A stretch of DNA of 64,000 bases from Streptomyces flavidovirens DSM 40150 (GTDB taxonomy: Bacteria; Actinomycetota; Actinomycetes; Streptomycetales; Streptomycetaceae). The translations under genes were made by a program, and so were the position numbers. The stretch's first letter is position 1. Every line of letters begins with the position of its first letter. Shown here in pieces: positions 43,315 through 51,417 of the stretch. Below the pieces are notes generated by a model. It searched no databases. It saw only the letters and a list, made by a program, of their open reading frames with translations, and was not told the DNA's origin. The stretch lies in the NCBI RefSeq assembly GCF_000429085.1, contig NZ_AUBE01000026.1:16729-80728 (forward strand). The letters run 5' to 3'.

Positions 43315-44730
43315 TCAGGGCCGGTCCCCCTCGTCGAGCGCGCGGGCGATCAGGCTGTTGGAGTGCTGCTGGCCTCCCTTGAGGATCTTCGCGTAGAAGC
43401 GGTACAGCACGGCGATGCTGTGCCCGGCGCGGGCGGCGACCTCTGCGGGGTCCACACCCGATTTGATCCAAAGCGATACGCCCGCGTGCCTCAGGGAGTA
43501 CGGCACGGCCGCAAGACCGGACTTCACCTCGCTGGGCGTGAGCACCGCTGTCCGGGCCCTGTCCCACAGATCGCAGTATTCGGTGGACGCCACACGTCCC
43601 CCGCGTGCCGCCCGGAACAGCCGGCCGTCATCGGCCGTGCCGTATCGAGTGATGTGCTCTCGGAGCAGGTGCACGAGAACCGGCGGGATAGGAACGGTGC
43701 GCGTTGCGCCGCTTCTGCGCCGCTTGAGACCGCGCTTCTCGTAAGACGTGCCCTCGTCGGTCCAGCCACCGCCAACCTCGGGACGGCTCTCCCCGAGAAG
43801 CAGTTCGCCCCACTCCTTCACGGACTCTGGTGAATTGGGTGGCAAGGTGCAGTCCGATTCCTTGAGCGCGACGATCTCACCAGGCCGCATGGCTGCGTAG
43901 TAGAGGCACCCAAAGAAAGCGTGCAGGTGCTTGCCGCGAGGTCCGGAGTCGCGGACAGCCCCGAGCAACGCGCGGGCCACGTCCGGGCCCGGCACGTACC
44001 GGAAGTCGATCTCGTCGTCGCTCTCGGCCGGCGTCCAGTCCACACGGGGCAGAGGGTTCGCGGTGAGAAGCCCTTTCTCCTCGACCGTGTAGCGCAGCAC
44101 GTTGCTCAGCACCATGCGCTTGCGCCGGGCAGTGTTCTCGGCAGCCTTGCCTCCGTCCATCCGGAGCGACAGCGCCTCCAAGGCTGGACGTAGAAGCGCA
44201 GGATCCTCCAGGGCCCTGACCTTGATGGAATGGGCAGCGATCCACGCCAGAGCGGATCGAATGTCGGAGGGCGGCTCCTCAACGACGTGACGTGACACCC
44301 AGGTCCCCTCGGCGTCACGAACGGCTCGGAACGCCCATTGGTACAAAGCAGTTCGCTGTACTGCGGCGGAGGGCGCGCCCCGCTTGCTGGTGACGAGCAC
44401 AGGAGTCACCACAGCGAGCGATTCAGCGATGCTCGCCCGGTGCTTGGCTGCGGCTCGTGGCCACTTCATCAGCACGTATCCGGTGGCGTGCTCGTACCAG
44501 GACGGAGAGGTACGAGCCCGCAGCTCACTCGCGGGCAAGCCCGTTTCTTCGTCGAACTGCTGGTGGTCCCGCAGAGCGGTCATCAACTCAGACCGGCGCC
44601 CCTCAGCCTGCGGCTTGAGCTTGAAACTGCGGGAATGGGGGCGCTCACCGACTCGCCAACGCAGTTCCCAGGGTTTCGGCCGGTCGACACGCTTGCGGAT
44701 GGACCAGATATCAACGTCGTACGTGAGCAT
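43315..44730 (-). CDS. int: Tyrosine recombinase (integrase) of the AICE
   Basis: A 471-residue tyrosine integrase. The catalytic domain shows the first Arg in YYAAMRPGEIVALK, the box-II region PYSLRHAGVSLW, RAGHSIAVLYRFYAK with the His and the catalytic Tyr. The N-terminal part (about residues 60-200) is the core-binding domain. The gene ends 136 bases from attL and xis lies 60 bases upstream, the usual attachment module. A truncated paralogue at 62586-63659 shares long stretches. It should recombine the tRNA-Ser 3' end with attP. Confidence 0.95.
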   Translation of the reverse strand: MLTYDVDIWSIRKRVDRPKPWELRWRVGERPHSRSFKLKPQAEGRRSELMTALRDHQQFDEETGLPASELRARTSPSWYEHATGYVLMKWPRAAAKHRASIAESLAVVTPVLVTSKRGAPSAAVQRTALYQWAFRAVRDAEGTWVSRHVVEEPPSDIRSALAWIAAHSIKVRALEDPALLRPALEALSLRMDGGKAAENTARRKRMVLSNVLRYTVEEKGLLTANPLPRVDWTPAESDDEIDFRYVPGPDVARALLGAVRDSGPRGKHLHAFFGCLYYAAMRPGEIVALKESDCTLPPNSPESVKEWGELLLGESRPEVGGGWTDEGTSYEKRGLKRRRSGATRTVPIPPVLVHLLREHITRYGTADDGRLFRAARGGRVASTEYCDLWDRARTAVLTPSEVKSGLAAVPYSLRHAGVSLWIKSGVDPAEVAARAGHSIAVLYRFYAKILKGGQQHSNSLIARALDEGDRP

Positions 44731-44749
44731 CTCTCTCCAGACAGAACGA

Positions 44750-44774
44750 GGGGCCCGCGCTGAGCGCGGGCCCC
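44750..44774. terminator. Hairpin between xis and int
   Basis: Perfect 11-bp arms GGGGCCCGCGC / GCGCGGGCCCC with a 3-base loop in the 60-base xis-int spacer. It could attenuate int relative to xis. Confidence 0.8.
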
Positions 44775-44790
44775 GGTGAAGCGAACGGAT

Positions 44791-44979
44791 TCAGGCGGCG
44801 CGTTCCTCGCAGGACGCCCACCAGGCGTCAAGGTCGGCGCGGCTGACGCGGAGCTGACCGTTGGGGAGTTTCTGGAGGCGCGGGGCTTGACCACGGGCGC
44901 GCATGCGATAGAAGGCTGCGCGGCTCATCTCGATCTCTTCGAGTACCTCGCGAAGCTTGAGCATCTTGGGGCGAGCCAT
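44791..44979 (-). CDS. xis: Excisionase-type helix-turn-helix protein
   Basis: A 62-residue DNA-binding protein of the excisionase/MerR-like HTH type (LKLREVLEEIEMSRAAFYRMRARGQAP, with RVSRADLDAWW at the end). Size and the location directly upstream of int are typical of Xis in AICEs. It should bend DNA at the attachment sites and direct Int toward excision. ATG 44979. Confidence 0.9.
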   Translation of the reverse strand: MARPKMLKLREVLEEIEMSRAAFYRMRARGQAPRLQKLPNGQLRVSRADLDAWWASCEERAA

Positions 44980-45012
44980 CGTTGCGACTCCTCGTCTCGG
45001 GCCTTCTGGGGG

Positions 45013-45263
45013 ATCCGCAACATCCGCCACGCCGCAACACCGCTGGTCAGCGGCTTGAATCTGTGGCGGATGCCGCTTGTGTTGCGGATAGGTCCCGCCG
45101 CGCGGGCGGCGCGGCGGGACCTTGGGGCACAGCTGGTCAGCCCGCGATGCGCAGCTGGCGTGTGTCGGTTTCGGTGAACATGTGGCGGCTCTCGGAGGGG
45201 CCTTCCGCCACAGATTCACCCTCGTTGACCTGCGGTGTTGCGGATGTTGCGGATGTTGCGGAT
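45013..45263. repeat. Iteron-like nonamer cluster (GTTGCGGAT)
   Basis: Nine-base units occur in tandem. GTTGCGGAT lies at 45237-45245, 45246-45254 and 45255-45263 (inside the rep 3' end) and at 45081-45089, with the variant GTGGCGGAT at 45063-45071. The inverted forms ATCCGCAAC and ATCCGCCAC are at 45013-45021 and 45022-45030. The cluster straddles the rep-xis gap. It may be the replication origin or a set of Xis sites (inference). Confidence 0.75.
45091..45121. terminator. Hairpin after the DUF3631 gene
   Basis: Perfect 13-bp arms GGTCCCGCCGCGC / GCGCGGCGGGACC with a 5-base loop, 16 bases beyond the rep stop; it probably ends the long transfer/replication transcript before xis. Confidence 0.8.
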
Positions 45264-46402
45264 TTCTCGGGGTCGGGGCGGCAGTAGCGGTTCCACGCAT
45301 CGGTGAGGTCTTCGGCGTAATAGCCCTTGGGGGTGGTGCTGCCAACCCGGATCCCCTTGGGCTTGATCGGGGTGTTGTCGGGGCGCACGTACTGGCTGAG
45401 GAGCTTGGACAGCCGGCGTGCGGTGAGCGGCTTGATGGCCTGTCCGTCCTCGCTCATATCGGCCCACGGGGCGTCGTCGAGGGAGAGGAGGACTTCGAGG
45501 ATGGCCGCAGTGGGCATCTTGTCCACACCGCAGAACACCTTGTCGCGCAGGTCGGTCAACAGCCGCACGCCGAGGGAGGCTTCGTCGTTGCTGCTCGCTG
45601 ACTTGATCAGTTCGGTGCACGCAGCGCGGGCCCGGGCCGGCCAGTGCCCACCGGCCGCGTCCGCGACCGCGAGCAGCGGTTCCCACACGTCGGCTGGCCG
45701 GTCCGTGACGCCCTCGGGCATCTCGGGCCATGCCTCGGCTACCTGATCGTGCAGGGTGGCGGTCCAGTCGGCGAGCCGGTCCCGCAGGAGGTGGCCCTGC
45801 TTCTCGTGGACGCGGCGCCGGTAGGGCTCGCACTTCTCGTTGGGCGCCTTCTTCCGCATGCGGATGATGACGGACCTGGTCAGGATCGTGTCCGGCAGCG
45901 TGCCGAGTCCGGCCATGGCGACCGCACAGAACGAGGGAAAGAAGCCTGCCTTCTGGTCGGATCCGTCCCCGACGCAGCGCAGGGACTTGGCGCCGCGCCG
46001 GTAACCGGAGTTGAGGAACCCGCGGACTTCCTCGTTCCCGCCCGCCTTGGGCCCGAATACGGTGTCGATCTCGTCGAACAGGAGAGTGGGTGTGCCCTCG
46101 TCTGCGGAGACGAGCCGGAACAGGGCGTTCGCGGAGGCATTGACGGTCGTCGCAGCGCGCGGCGTGAGCGTCTCGATGATCTCCAGCGCCCGCGACTTTC
46201 CCGACCCCGGTTCGGGGCTGAGGAACGCGATGCGGGCGGTGCCGTCCAGCGCGTCCATCAGGTGCGCGTGGGCGTCCCACAGGGCTACGGCGACGTAGGC
46301 GGCTTCGGTGGGGAAGACGTTGAAGCGGCGGTGGAAGGCTTCCACTTCATCGAGCAGCGTGGCTCCGTCGATGGACGGCGCGGGAGTGTTGTTGCTGGTC
46401 AT
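45137..46402 (-). CDS. DUF3631 ATPase, replication partner of the prim-pol
   Basis: A 421-residue P-loop protein. Walker A is SPEPGSGKS (about residue 64), Walker B LLFDEID, and the C-terminal DUF3631 region contains IKPLTARRLSKLLSQY and GYYAEDLTDAWNRYC. In AICEs this domain accompanies prim-pol proteins and likely acts as helicase or initiator ATPase. The SATSATSAT segment near the C-terminus is encoded by the nonamer repeats. The ATG at 46402 overlaps the stop of the small gene upstream, so the two are coupled. Confidence 0.87.
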   Translation of the reverse strand: MTSNNTPAPSIDGATLLDEVEAFHRRFNVFPTEAAYVAVALWDAHAHLMDALDGTARIAFLSPEPGSGKSRALEIIETLTPRAATTVNASANALFRLVSADEGTPTLLFDEIDTVFGPKAGGNEEVRGFLNSGYRRGAKSLRCVGDGSDQKAGFFPSFCAVAMAGLGTLPDTILTRSVIIRMRKKAPNEKCEPYRRRVHEKQGHLLRDRLADWTATLHDQVAEAWPEMPEGVTDRPADVWEPLLAVADAAGGHWPARARAACTELIKSASSNDEASLGVRLLTDLRDKVFCGVDKMPTAAILEVLLSLDDAPWADMSEDGQAIKPLTARRLSKLLSQYVRPDNTPIKPKGIRVGSTTPKGYYAEDLTDAWNRYCRPDPEKSATSATSATPQVNEGESVAEGPSESRHMFTETDTRQLRIAG

Positions 46403-46755
46403 GCGGCGGTCCTCCCTTCCTGGGAAGCGGTACGCAGCGGGCAGAGGTCTCGGTGGGCGGTGTGGTCTTCGACCAGGGCGATCACGTGTTTGCGTCCGAC
46501 GGCGCTGCGGTTGCGCCCGCAGTCACAGACGGAGGTAGCTGTGGGGATTGCGCCCTGCGGTGCGACGACGTGCAGCCACCCGTTCACGTGCCTGCCGTCG
46601 CCGGTCTGCGGGTCAGGACGAACGGCAATGGGGACGGCCTGACGGCCGACGACCTTCGGCGCCCTCTGTCCGTGGGGCGCTGGGGCCGTTTCGGCGTGGC
46701 TGGTGTCGGCTGTGGTGGGGAGGCATTTCAGATGGGGATTGGGGTGGGCGCTCAC
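46399..46755 (-). CDS. Small unknown protein in the replication operon
   Basis: A 118-residue protein, unrecognised. It has a central GRHVNGWLHVVAPQGAIPTA strand pair and a possible zinc site (CDCGRN, later H and C residues). The GTG at 46755 overlaps the stop of the prim-pol gene and its own stop overlaps the DUF3631 start (ATGA), so it is part of the operon. ORF-wise the frame extends to 46821, which would add improbable residues. Confidence 0.7.
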   Translation of the reverse strand: MSAHPNPHLKCLPTTADTSHAETAPAPHGQRAPKVVGRQAVPIAVRPDPQTGDGRHVNGWLHVVAPQGAIPTATSVCDCGRNRSAVGRKHVIALVEDHTAHRDLCPLRTASQEGRTAA

Positions 46756-47651
46756 GTCGCCTCCCTCGGCCGGCAGTTGCGCAGGGACCAGTTCAGGACG
46801 CTGCGCAGGGTGGAGCGGCACTGGGATGCCGGGAGTCCGGCCGACTCACCAGCCATCTGAAATGCCTGCTCCACCTCCTGTCGGGTCAGGTCACCCCATC
46901 CGACGAACCGGGCCACCTTGCGGGCGCTCTCGAACAACTGGGCTTCGCGACGGCCCTCTTTGGCCGTTGCGACGAGTTCGGTTTCGCGTTCCAGGGCAGT
47001 CTCAGCGGCCCGGTTCCCGTGTTTAGGGAGGGCGAGCCGAAGCGACTGTGCGGGGCGCTCAGAGGGCCTGAGAGCTTCCAGCAGCCATGCGGGCAACGGC
47101 GCTACCGGCCGGGCGTCAATCACGGTGTAGTTGCCGCTGGGGAGGGTGCTGCCCGCAGCGACGACGTATCCGCCCCACGCTCGGGTGTCGACCAGAGGCG
47201 CGAGAGCCCCGGCGGTGTTGCTGAGCCGAATGCCGGACGGGGCGGTGAAGTACAGGTGCTCCCCACCGCTCGCGGTCCGGGTGCGGTAGGTAGCGGGGAC
47301 GGCCTGCCCGGCGCGCTCGCAGAGCGCCATGAAGGTCGTCACGCCGCTAGGCGTGCCCTCAGTGCCCTTGATGCTCTTGCGCTTGGGCATGTCCAGGTCG
47401 ACGACCAGCAGCCCCGAGGGGCCGGTGGCGATCCCGACGTTGAACGAAGCGGCCGACCATGCCCGGCGAATGCGGTCGGGGTCGGTGGTGGCGCGCTGCT
47501 CCCACTTGCGGTGCCCGCCCGCGCAGTCGCCAGTTCCGGGGCAGTGGGCCTCACCGTGCAGGGCGGGCCGCTTGTCGCCGGGCCGAAGCGGGAAGACGTG
47601 CCGACCTCGCTCGGCGGCTTCGAGGGCGGCTCGCAGGAGTTCGGTGCTCAT
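46752..47651 (-). CDS. Bifunctional DNA primase/polymerase (prim-pol) replication protein
   Basis: A 299-residue prim-pol protein. The domain (about residues 1-190) has RGRHVFPLRPGDKRPALHGEAHCPG, a zinc-type CPGTGDC stretch, NVGIATGPSGLLVVDLDMP with the catalytic DLD acidic pair, and TASGGEHLYFTAP, which gives the third catalytic block. A helical C-terminus follows (PriCT-like). Prim-pol proteins start replication of AICEs during transfer. ATG 47651 overlaps the methyltransferase stop. Confidence 0.9.
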   Translation of the reverse strand: MSTELLRAALEAAERGRHVFPLRPGDKRPALHGEAHCPGTGDCAGGHRKWEQRATTDPDRIRRAWSAASFNVGIATGPSGLLVVDLDMPKRKSIKGTEGTPSGVTTFMALCERAGQAVPATYRTRTASGGEHLYFTAPSGIRLSNTAGALAPLVDTRAWGGYVVAAGSTLPSGNYTVIDARPVAPLPAWLLEALRPSERPAQSLRLALPKHGNRAAETALERETELVATAKEGRREAQLFESARKVARFVGWGDLTRQEVEQAFQMAGESAGLPASQCRSTLRSVLNWSLRNCRPREAT

Positions 47652-48358
47652 GCGGCCACCCCCAGTGCTGCGGTCTGGAAGGCGGTGGCGATCCAGTGGG
47701 TGTAGGCGGGTGGGAGGGCTTCGCGCAGGTTGAAGTGGTCGGCGGACCAGTGGATGCGCTTGGCCTGCTGGATTTCCTCGGTGGTGGCCTTGCCGCCGCC
47801 CTTGCCGTAGGCGGCGACGTACGGGCCGTCGAAGTACTGGCCGTGCCGCCATCCCCGCACCTTGCCCCGGTGCGCGGGGTGCGCTGGCTGGGGGGTGGTC
47901 CAGTTTCCGAGTTCGAAGTAGCGGTGCATGAGCACGCCGAGCCCGAACTGTTCCCCGCACAGCCGCAGGTCCTTGCGGACCTCGGAGCCGGGCACGTTCT
48001 CGATCACGTACGGGCGACCGACCGCGTCCAGCGCGGTGCGGGTCGGGGCGATGAGCCGGGGGTGGGTACGGCCGGTGCGGGCGTTGCGGGCGGCGTTCGT
48101 GCCCTTGGTTGGGGCGCCTTCGCCCTGGCAGGGCGGGGAGGTGTGGATGAAGTCGAAGTCGGCTCCGTGGGCGCGGATGAACTCGATTGCGTCGCCCTGG
48201 TGGAACGCGTCGCCGCAGTAGTCCGGCTGCGGGCGGATATCGACGCCCGTCACGTGGAAGCCGGCCTGCTGGTAGCCGCGTGCCGCACCGCCGATGCAGC
48301 AGTACGCGTCCAGCACCCGCAGCACGCGGGATCGCCGGATGGGGATGGGTTGAGTCAT
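47648..48358 (-). CDS. DNA (cytosine-5) methyltransferase-like protein
   Basis: A 236-residue SAM-dependent DNA methylase. Motif I is LDAYCCIGGAARGYQQAGF, motif IV is TSPPCQGEG with the catalytic Cys, and motif VI is VIENVPG. It is short for the family, similar to the small phage and plasmid enzymes, and the target-recognition segment is limited. No restriction endonuclease is nearby, so it is an orphan; it may protect the element from host restriction during transfer or mark its origin (inference). ATG 48358 lies 86 bases after the small zinc gene. Confidence 0.87.
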   Translation of the reverse strand: MTQPIPIRRSRVLRVLDAYCCIGGAARGYQQAGFHVTGVDIRPQPDYCGDAFHQGDAIEFIRAHGADFDFIHTSPPCQGEGAPTKGTNAARNARTGRTHPRLIAPTRTALDAVGRPYVIENVPGSEVRKDLRLCGEQFGLGVLMHRYFELGNWTTPQPAHPAHRGKVRGWRHGQYFDGPYVAAYGKGGGKATTEEIQQAKRIHWSADHFNLREALPPAYTHWIATAFQTAALGVAA

Positions 48359-48444
48359 GCTGGGTGTCTCCAGTTCTGTGAAGAGTGCTGGCGGACGAGG
48401 GCGGCCCCGGATCATTGGCGTGAGACAGGGGCCGCTCTTGGCGT

Positions 48445-48618
48445 TCAGCTGTGGAAGCGGTTGGAGTGGGGGTTTCGGTCGCACCAGTCCTCGGCGCACA
48501 CCTTGTGGACCGGCTCGCGGTCGTGGGAGCGCATGGGGGTGGGCCTGCCGCAGAGCACGCACGGCAGGTTTCGGGAGGCGTCGAAGTGGCGGGCGTCCCG
48601 CCAGTCCAGGAGCGGCAC
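48445..48618 (-). CDS. Small zinc-finger-like protein
   Basis: A 57-residue protein not listed by longer-ORF searches. It opens with VPLLDWRDARHFDASRNLP and carries CVLCGRPTPM plus a later VCAEDWC, which together form a CxxC...CxxxxC zinc knuckle. GTG 48618 has a GGGGG site 8 bases upstream and sits 12 bases after the SpdD-like stop on the same strand. Similar small zinc proteins are usual in AICE operons. Function unknown. Confidence 0.7.
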   Translation of the reverse strand: MPLLDWRDARHFDASRNLPCVLCGRPTPMRSHDREPVHKVCAEDWCDRNPHSNRFHS

Positions 48619-48630
48619 GACAACCCCCGG

Positions 48631-49104
48631 CTAATGGCGGTTGATGGTGCCGTTGGCCTTGCCGAACATCCCGCTCGCGGTGATGTTCTGCGTGATGTGC
48701 GTCGCCCCCGTGCCGGCACCGGTCGCACTGCGGGCGAGCCGGAGCAGGACGGGGACGCCTACGGCTGCGGCGGCGATGAGGGCGACGGCGGACCACAGGG
48801 CGTGGCTCATGGCGATCAGTCCCGGTGCGGCGTAGGAGAGGCCGATACCGGCGGCGGCGATGCCGCCCCCGATCGTCGGCGTCAGGAGTGCGGTGGTCTT
48901 GGCCCACGTCGGAATCGGCTGCGCGACCGGCGCCGACTGCGGCGCGGGTGCGGCTGGCGGCTGGGTGTAGGCCAGGGTTCGGACGCCGCCGGGCAGGGTG
49001 ACCATCTGGACACCGGGCGGGATCTCGCTCGGCAGCATCGCGCCGTACCCGGTGGGCTTCTGGACGTTGAGGGCGGTGATCTCGTACGGGGTCTCGGAGT
49101 GCAC
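48631..49104 (-). CDS. SpdD-like membrane protein (intramycelial spread)
   Basis: A 157-residue protein with a polar N-terminal region that includes PPAAPAPQSAP and two membrane segments (TPTIGGGIAAAGIGLSYAAPG and AVALIAAAAVGVPVLLRLA). The C-terminus ends in HITQNITASGMFGKANGTI, which I associate with SpdD-type plasmid proteins. Spd proteins help transferred DNA cross septa along the recipient mycelium. Start GTG at 49104. Confidence 0.72.
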   Translation of the reverse strand: MHSETPYEITALNVQKPTGYGAMLPSEIPPGVQMVTLPGGVRTLAYTQPPAAPAPQSAPVAQPIPTWAKTTALLTPTIGGGIAAAGIGLSYAAPGLIAMSHALWSAVALIAAAAVGVPVLLRLARSATGAGTGATHITQNITASGMFGKANGTINRH

Positions 49105-49315
49105 AAGTTGCTCCCTTGAACGACGCCGGGCAGCACCCCTGGGTGGTGGGTGCTGCCCGTGCTCGACTTGTCGTGTCGCTTGTCGTCTGGCTTGTCGTGC
49201 GGCTTGTCGCTTGTCTTGTCTTGTCGCTTGTCGCCTCGCAGGTCAAAGACCGTTTCCGGCCCCCACAGGGGCATCCAGGGCCTTCCTTGCGGGTGGTGCG
49301 ACAAGCGACGGACCC
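49105..49315. other. clt: Non-coding spacer next to traB with direct repeats (candidate clt)
   Basis: A 211-base gap after traB. CTTGTC occurs eight times at 49167-49232. The first four copies are spaced exactly 12 bp apart (49167, 49179, 49191, 49203), and copies at 49210, 49215, 49220 and 49227 are closer. In Streptomyces, TraB binds short direct repeats in a clt locus near traB to move dsDNA. The position and repeat form fit that role; binding is inferred. Confidence 0.65.
49127..49159. terminator. Hairpin between spdD-like gene and repeat array
   Basis: Perfect 12-bp arms CGGGCAGCACCC / GGGTGCTGCCCG around a 9-base loop, upstream of the SpdD-like start on the minus strand and right beside the CTTGTC repeats. 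Confidence 0.75.
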
Positions 49316-51415
49316 TCACTTCTCGGTGGGGCTTTCGGGGGCATGCTGGTGGTGGACGTAGCGGGCCTTGGTGCCGGCTCCGACCCGCACAGCGGTGCCG
49401 TCGTCGGTCCACGTCTTGAGCCATCCGACGACGGTCTGCCTGGTCGTCCCGTGCTCGCCGGCGAGCGCGCGGGCGATCGCGGATGCTCCGGTGCCTTCCG
49501 GTCCGGCGGCGAGCAGCAGCGCGAGCGCGGCCTGCCTGGCGGCGTTGTCCTCGCTCCGCAGCGCGGACAGGTTCAGCCCCGCCGACGCGGGAGGCTGCTC
49601 CGGCTCCGTGCCGGGTTCGTGGGCGGTGGCGAACTGGGCGTCGATCTGCTCGCGGAACCGGCGGGCGAGCGCATCCTCATCCACCGGCGGACCGGCGGGC
49701 GGCTGCTGCTCGTCGCGGAGCGCGGAGAGATTCAGTCCGCCCGAACTGCTGGTCCCCTGTGTGGGGGTCGGGGTGGTGGGGTGGTGGTCGTGCATCCAGG
49801 CGGTGCGGGCGTGGTCCCAGCGGCGGGTGTAGTCGGGCCCGGCGGCCTTGGCCGATGTGGCGTCCAGGGTGGGGTGCCGGTCGGACGTGGCGGCGACGAT
49901 CTCGCGGATCTGGTTGGGCTTGATCCGCCAGGACTTGAACAGCGCCGGGGCCGATTCGGGGGTGCCCATGAACCCGGCGCCCTTGTAGGGGGCTTGGTCG
50001 ACGCGGAGCCCCCGGCTGCCGGGGAACTGCTTGCCCAGGTCCATGCCCTCGGTCTCGCCACCGGTCAGGGCGACACGGACCTTGGCTTCCCGGCGGATCA
50101 TCAGGTTGCCGAGCACGGCCCCGGTGGCTCCGAGTGCGGTCAGTACGGTGCGGATGCCCATGGCGCGGGCGATCCGGATCACTTCGAGGATCTTCTCCGC
50201 GAGCTTGCGGGCCTGCTTGTCGCTGCTGGCGAGGATCTCCGCACCCTCGTCGATCACGATCATGATCTGGGGGATGCGGTTGCTGATGGGCAGCAGGTCC
50301 GTGTTCGCCTTCGACATCAGGTCCTGGTAGGCCATCTTCCGGTGCTTGGCCACCCTCACCGCCGCATCGAGCATGAGCATCGCTTCTTCGTGCGAGGCGG
50401 CGAGCCAGTCGATCCCCGGCCGCACCGTCTCGCCCGAGTCGCCGTCCAGGGCGGGGCGCACCCAGGGCAGGCCGGCGGATCCGGCGTTCAGGTCGATCAC
50501 CCACGTGAGCACGTCGGTGGCGCGGGCGAACCCGGCAAGGATCGTGTGGACCATGTTCGTCTTGCCCGACCCGGTCGGCCCGACCACCAACGCGCACTGC
50601 TCGCGCAGGTACGCCCGGATCTCGTCCGCGTTCGTCCGCAGACCCCACGGGAACCCGGTGTGCAGGGACAGCGGGCCGTAGTCGGTCGGGTAGGTGATCT
50701 CTCCGGCCAGCACGTTGACCGTGGTCACGTCGATCAGGACCCGACCCTGGTGGATGCCCTGCGATGCGACGGCGGTGCAGCCGTGCGGCAACCTGGCATC
50801 GGCGGAAAGCTGCCCGGCATACTGCGCGACCCTGTCGTAGGTGGTGCCGCCCGCGGGGAGTTCGGCGTCGATGGTGAACCCGGCCCCGGTCGGCCACATC
50901 TCCACTGCCAGCACGCGCAGCGTGATGCCGCAGACGCGCTGGACGCGGTCGACCCACTCGGCAGCGATCGCCCTCCGTTCGGCGGACAGTTCGCGGGCGA
51001 CCTGGCGTTCGTCGGCGGCGATGGCCTCCAGCTCCCGCGCCTCCTCGAACAGCAAGGTGGATCGGGCGGCGGCGCCGATGCCGACGCCGACGGTGGCGAG
51101 CGAGCCGAGGGCGGCCCAGGTGAGGGGGCCGGTGGTCATGGCCCACGTCGTCCACCCCGCCCCGACCAGCCAGGAAGCCGACCGCATCGCGATCGTGCGG
51201 GCGGAGAGGCGTTCGCGGAGACTGCTGATGGTGTGGCCGATCGCGCCGGCCGCGCCGACGGCGAGCGCCCAGCCGGGGGGCATGCCGGTGGCGGCTCCGG
51301 TGGTGGCGACGGCGAGGCATCCGGTGGTGGCGGACAGAGCGCCGGTCACGGGTCCGTGACCGGCAGCCCAGTCCCACACCGGACCACTGGTGGTGGTCTG
51401 TGTGGTGGTGGCCAT
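49316..51415 (-). CDS. traB: FtsK/SpoIIIE-type DNA translocase TraB
   Basis: A 699-residue transfer protein. The N-terminal part has several membrane segments (GCLAVATTGAATGM, WALAVGAAGAIGH, GWTTWAMTTGPLTWAALG). The motor domain shows Walker A VGPTGSGKTN and Walker B IMIVIDEGAE. A Gly/Pro/Gln-rich linker holds two GLNLSALR repeats, and a C-terminal winged helix (GASAIARALAGEHGTTRQTVVGWL) would bind clt repeats. TraB hexamers pump double-stranded DNA between hyphae as the sole essential transfer protein in this plasmid class. The ATG at 51415 lies 2 bases after the upstream stop. Confidence 0.94.
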   Translation of the reverse strand: MATTTQTTTSGPVWDWAAGHGPVTGALSATTGCLAVATTGAATGMPPGWALAVGAAGAIGHTISSLRERLSARTIAMRSASWLVGAGWTTWAMTTGPLTWAALGSLATVGVGIGAAARSTLLFEEARELEAIAADERQVARELSAERRAIAAEWVDRVQRVCGITLRVLAVEMWPTGAGFTIDAELPAGGTTYDRVAQYAGQLSADARLPHGCTAVASQGIHQGRVLIDVTTVNVLAGEITYPTDYGPLSLHTGFPWGLRTNADEIRAYLREQCALVVGPTGSGKTNMVHTILAGFARATDVLTWVIDLNAGSAGLPWVRPALDGDSGETVRPGIDWLAASHEEAMLMLDAAVRVAKHRKMAYQDLMSKANTDLLPISNRIPQIMIVIDEGAEILASSDKQARKLAEKILEVIRIARAMGIRTVLTALGATGAVLGNLMIRREAKVRVALTGGETEGMDLGKQFPGSRGLRVDQAPYKGAGFMGTPESAPALFKSWRIKPNQIREIVAATSDRHPTLDATSAKAAGPDYTRRWDHARTAWMHDHHPTTPTPTQGTSSSGGLNLSALRDEQQPPAGPPVDEDALARRFREQIDAQFATAHEPGTEPEQPPASAGLNLSALRSEDNAARQAALALLLAAGPEGTGASAIARALAGEHGTTRQTVVGWLKTWTDDGTAVRVGAGTKARYVHHQHAPESPTEK

Positions 51416-51417
51416 GA

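Noticed and set aside
49124..49274. Small gene encoding a Lys/Asp-repeat peptide (MPLWGPETVFDL...) in the traB-spdD gap
   Set aside because: The frame is made by the CTTGTC repeats, has no ribosome site and runs on into the SpdD-like gene in another frame.
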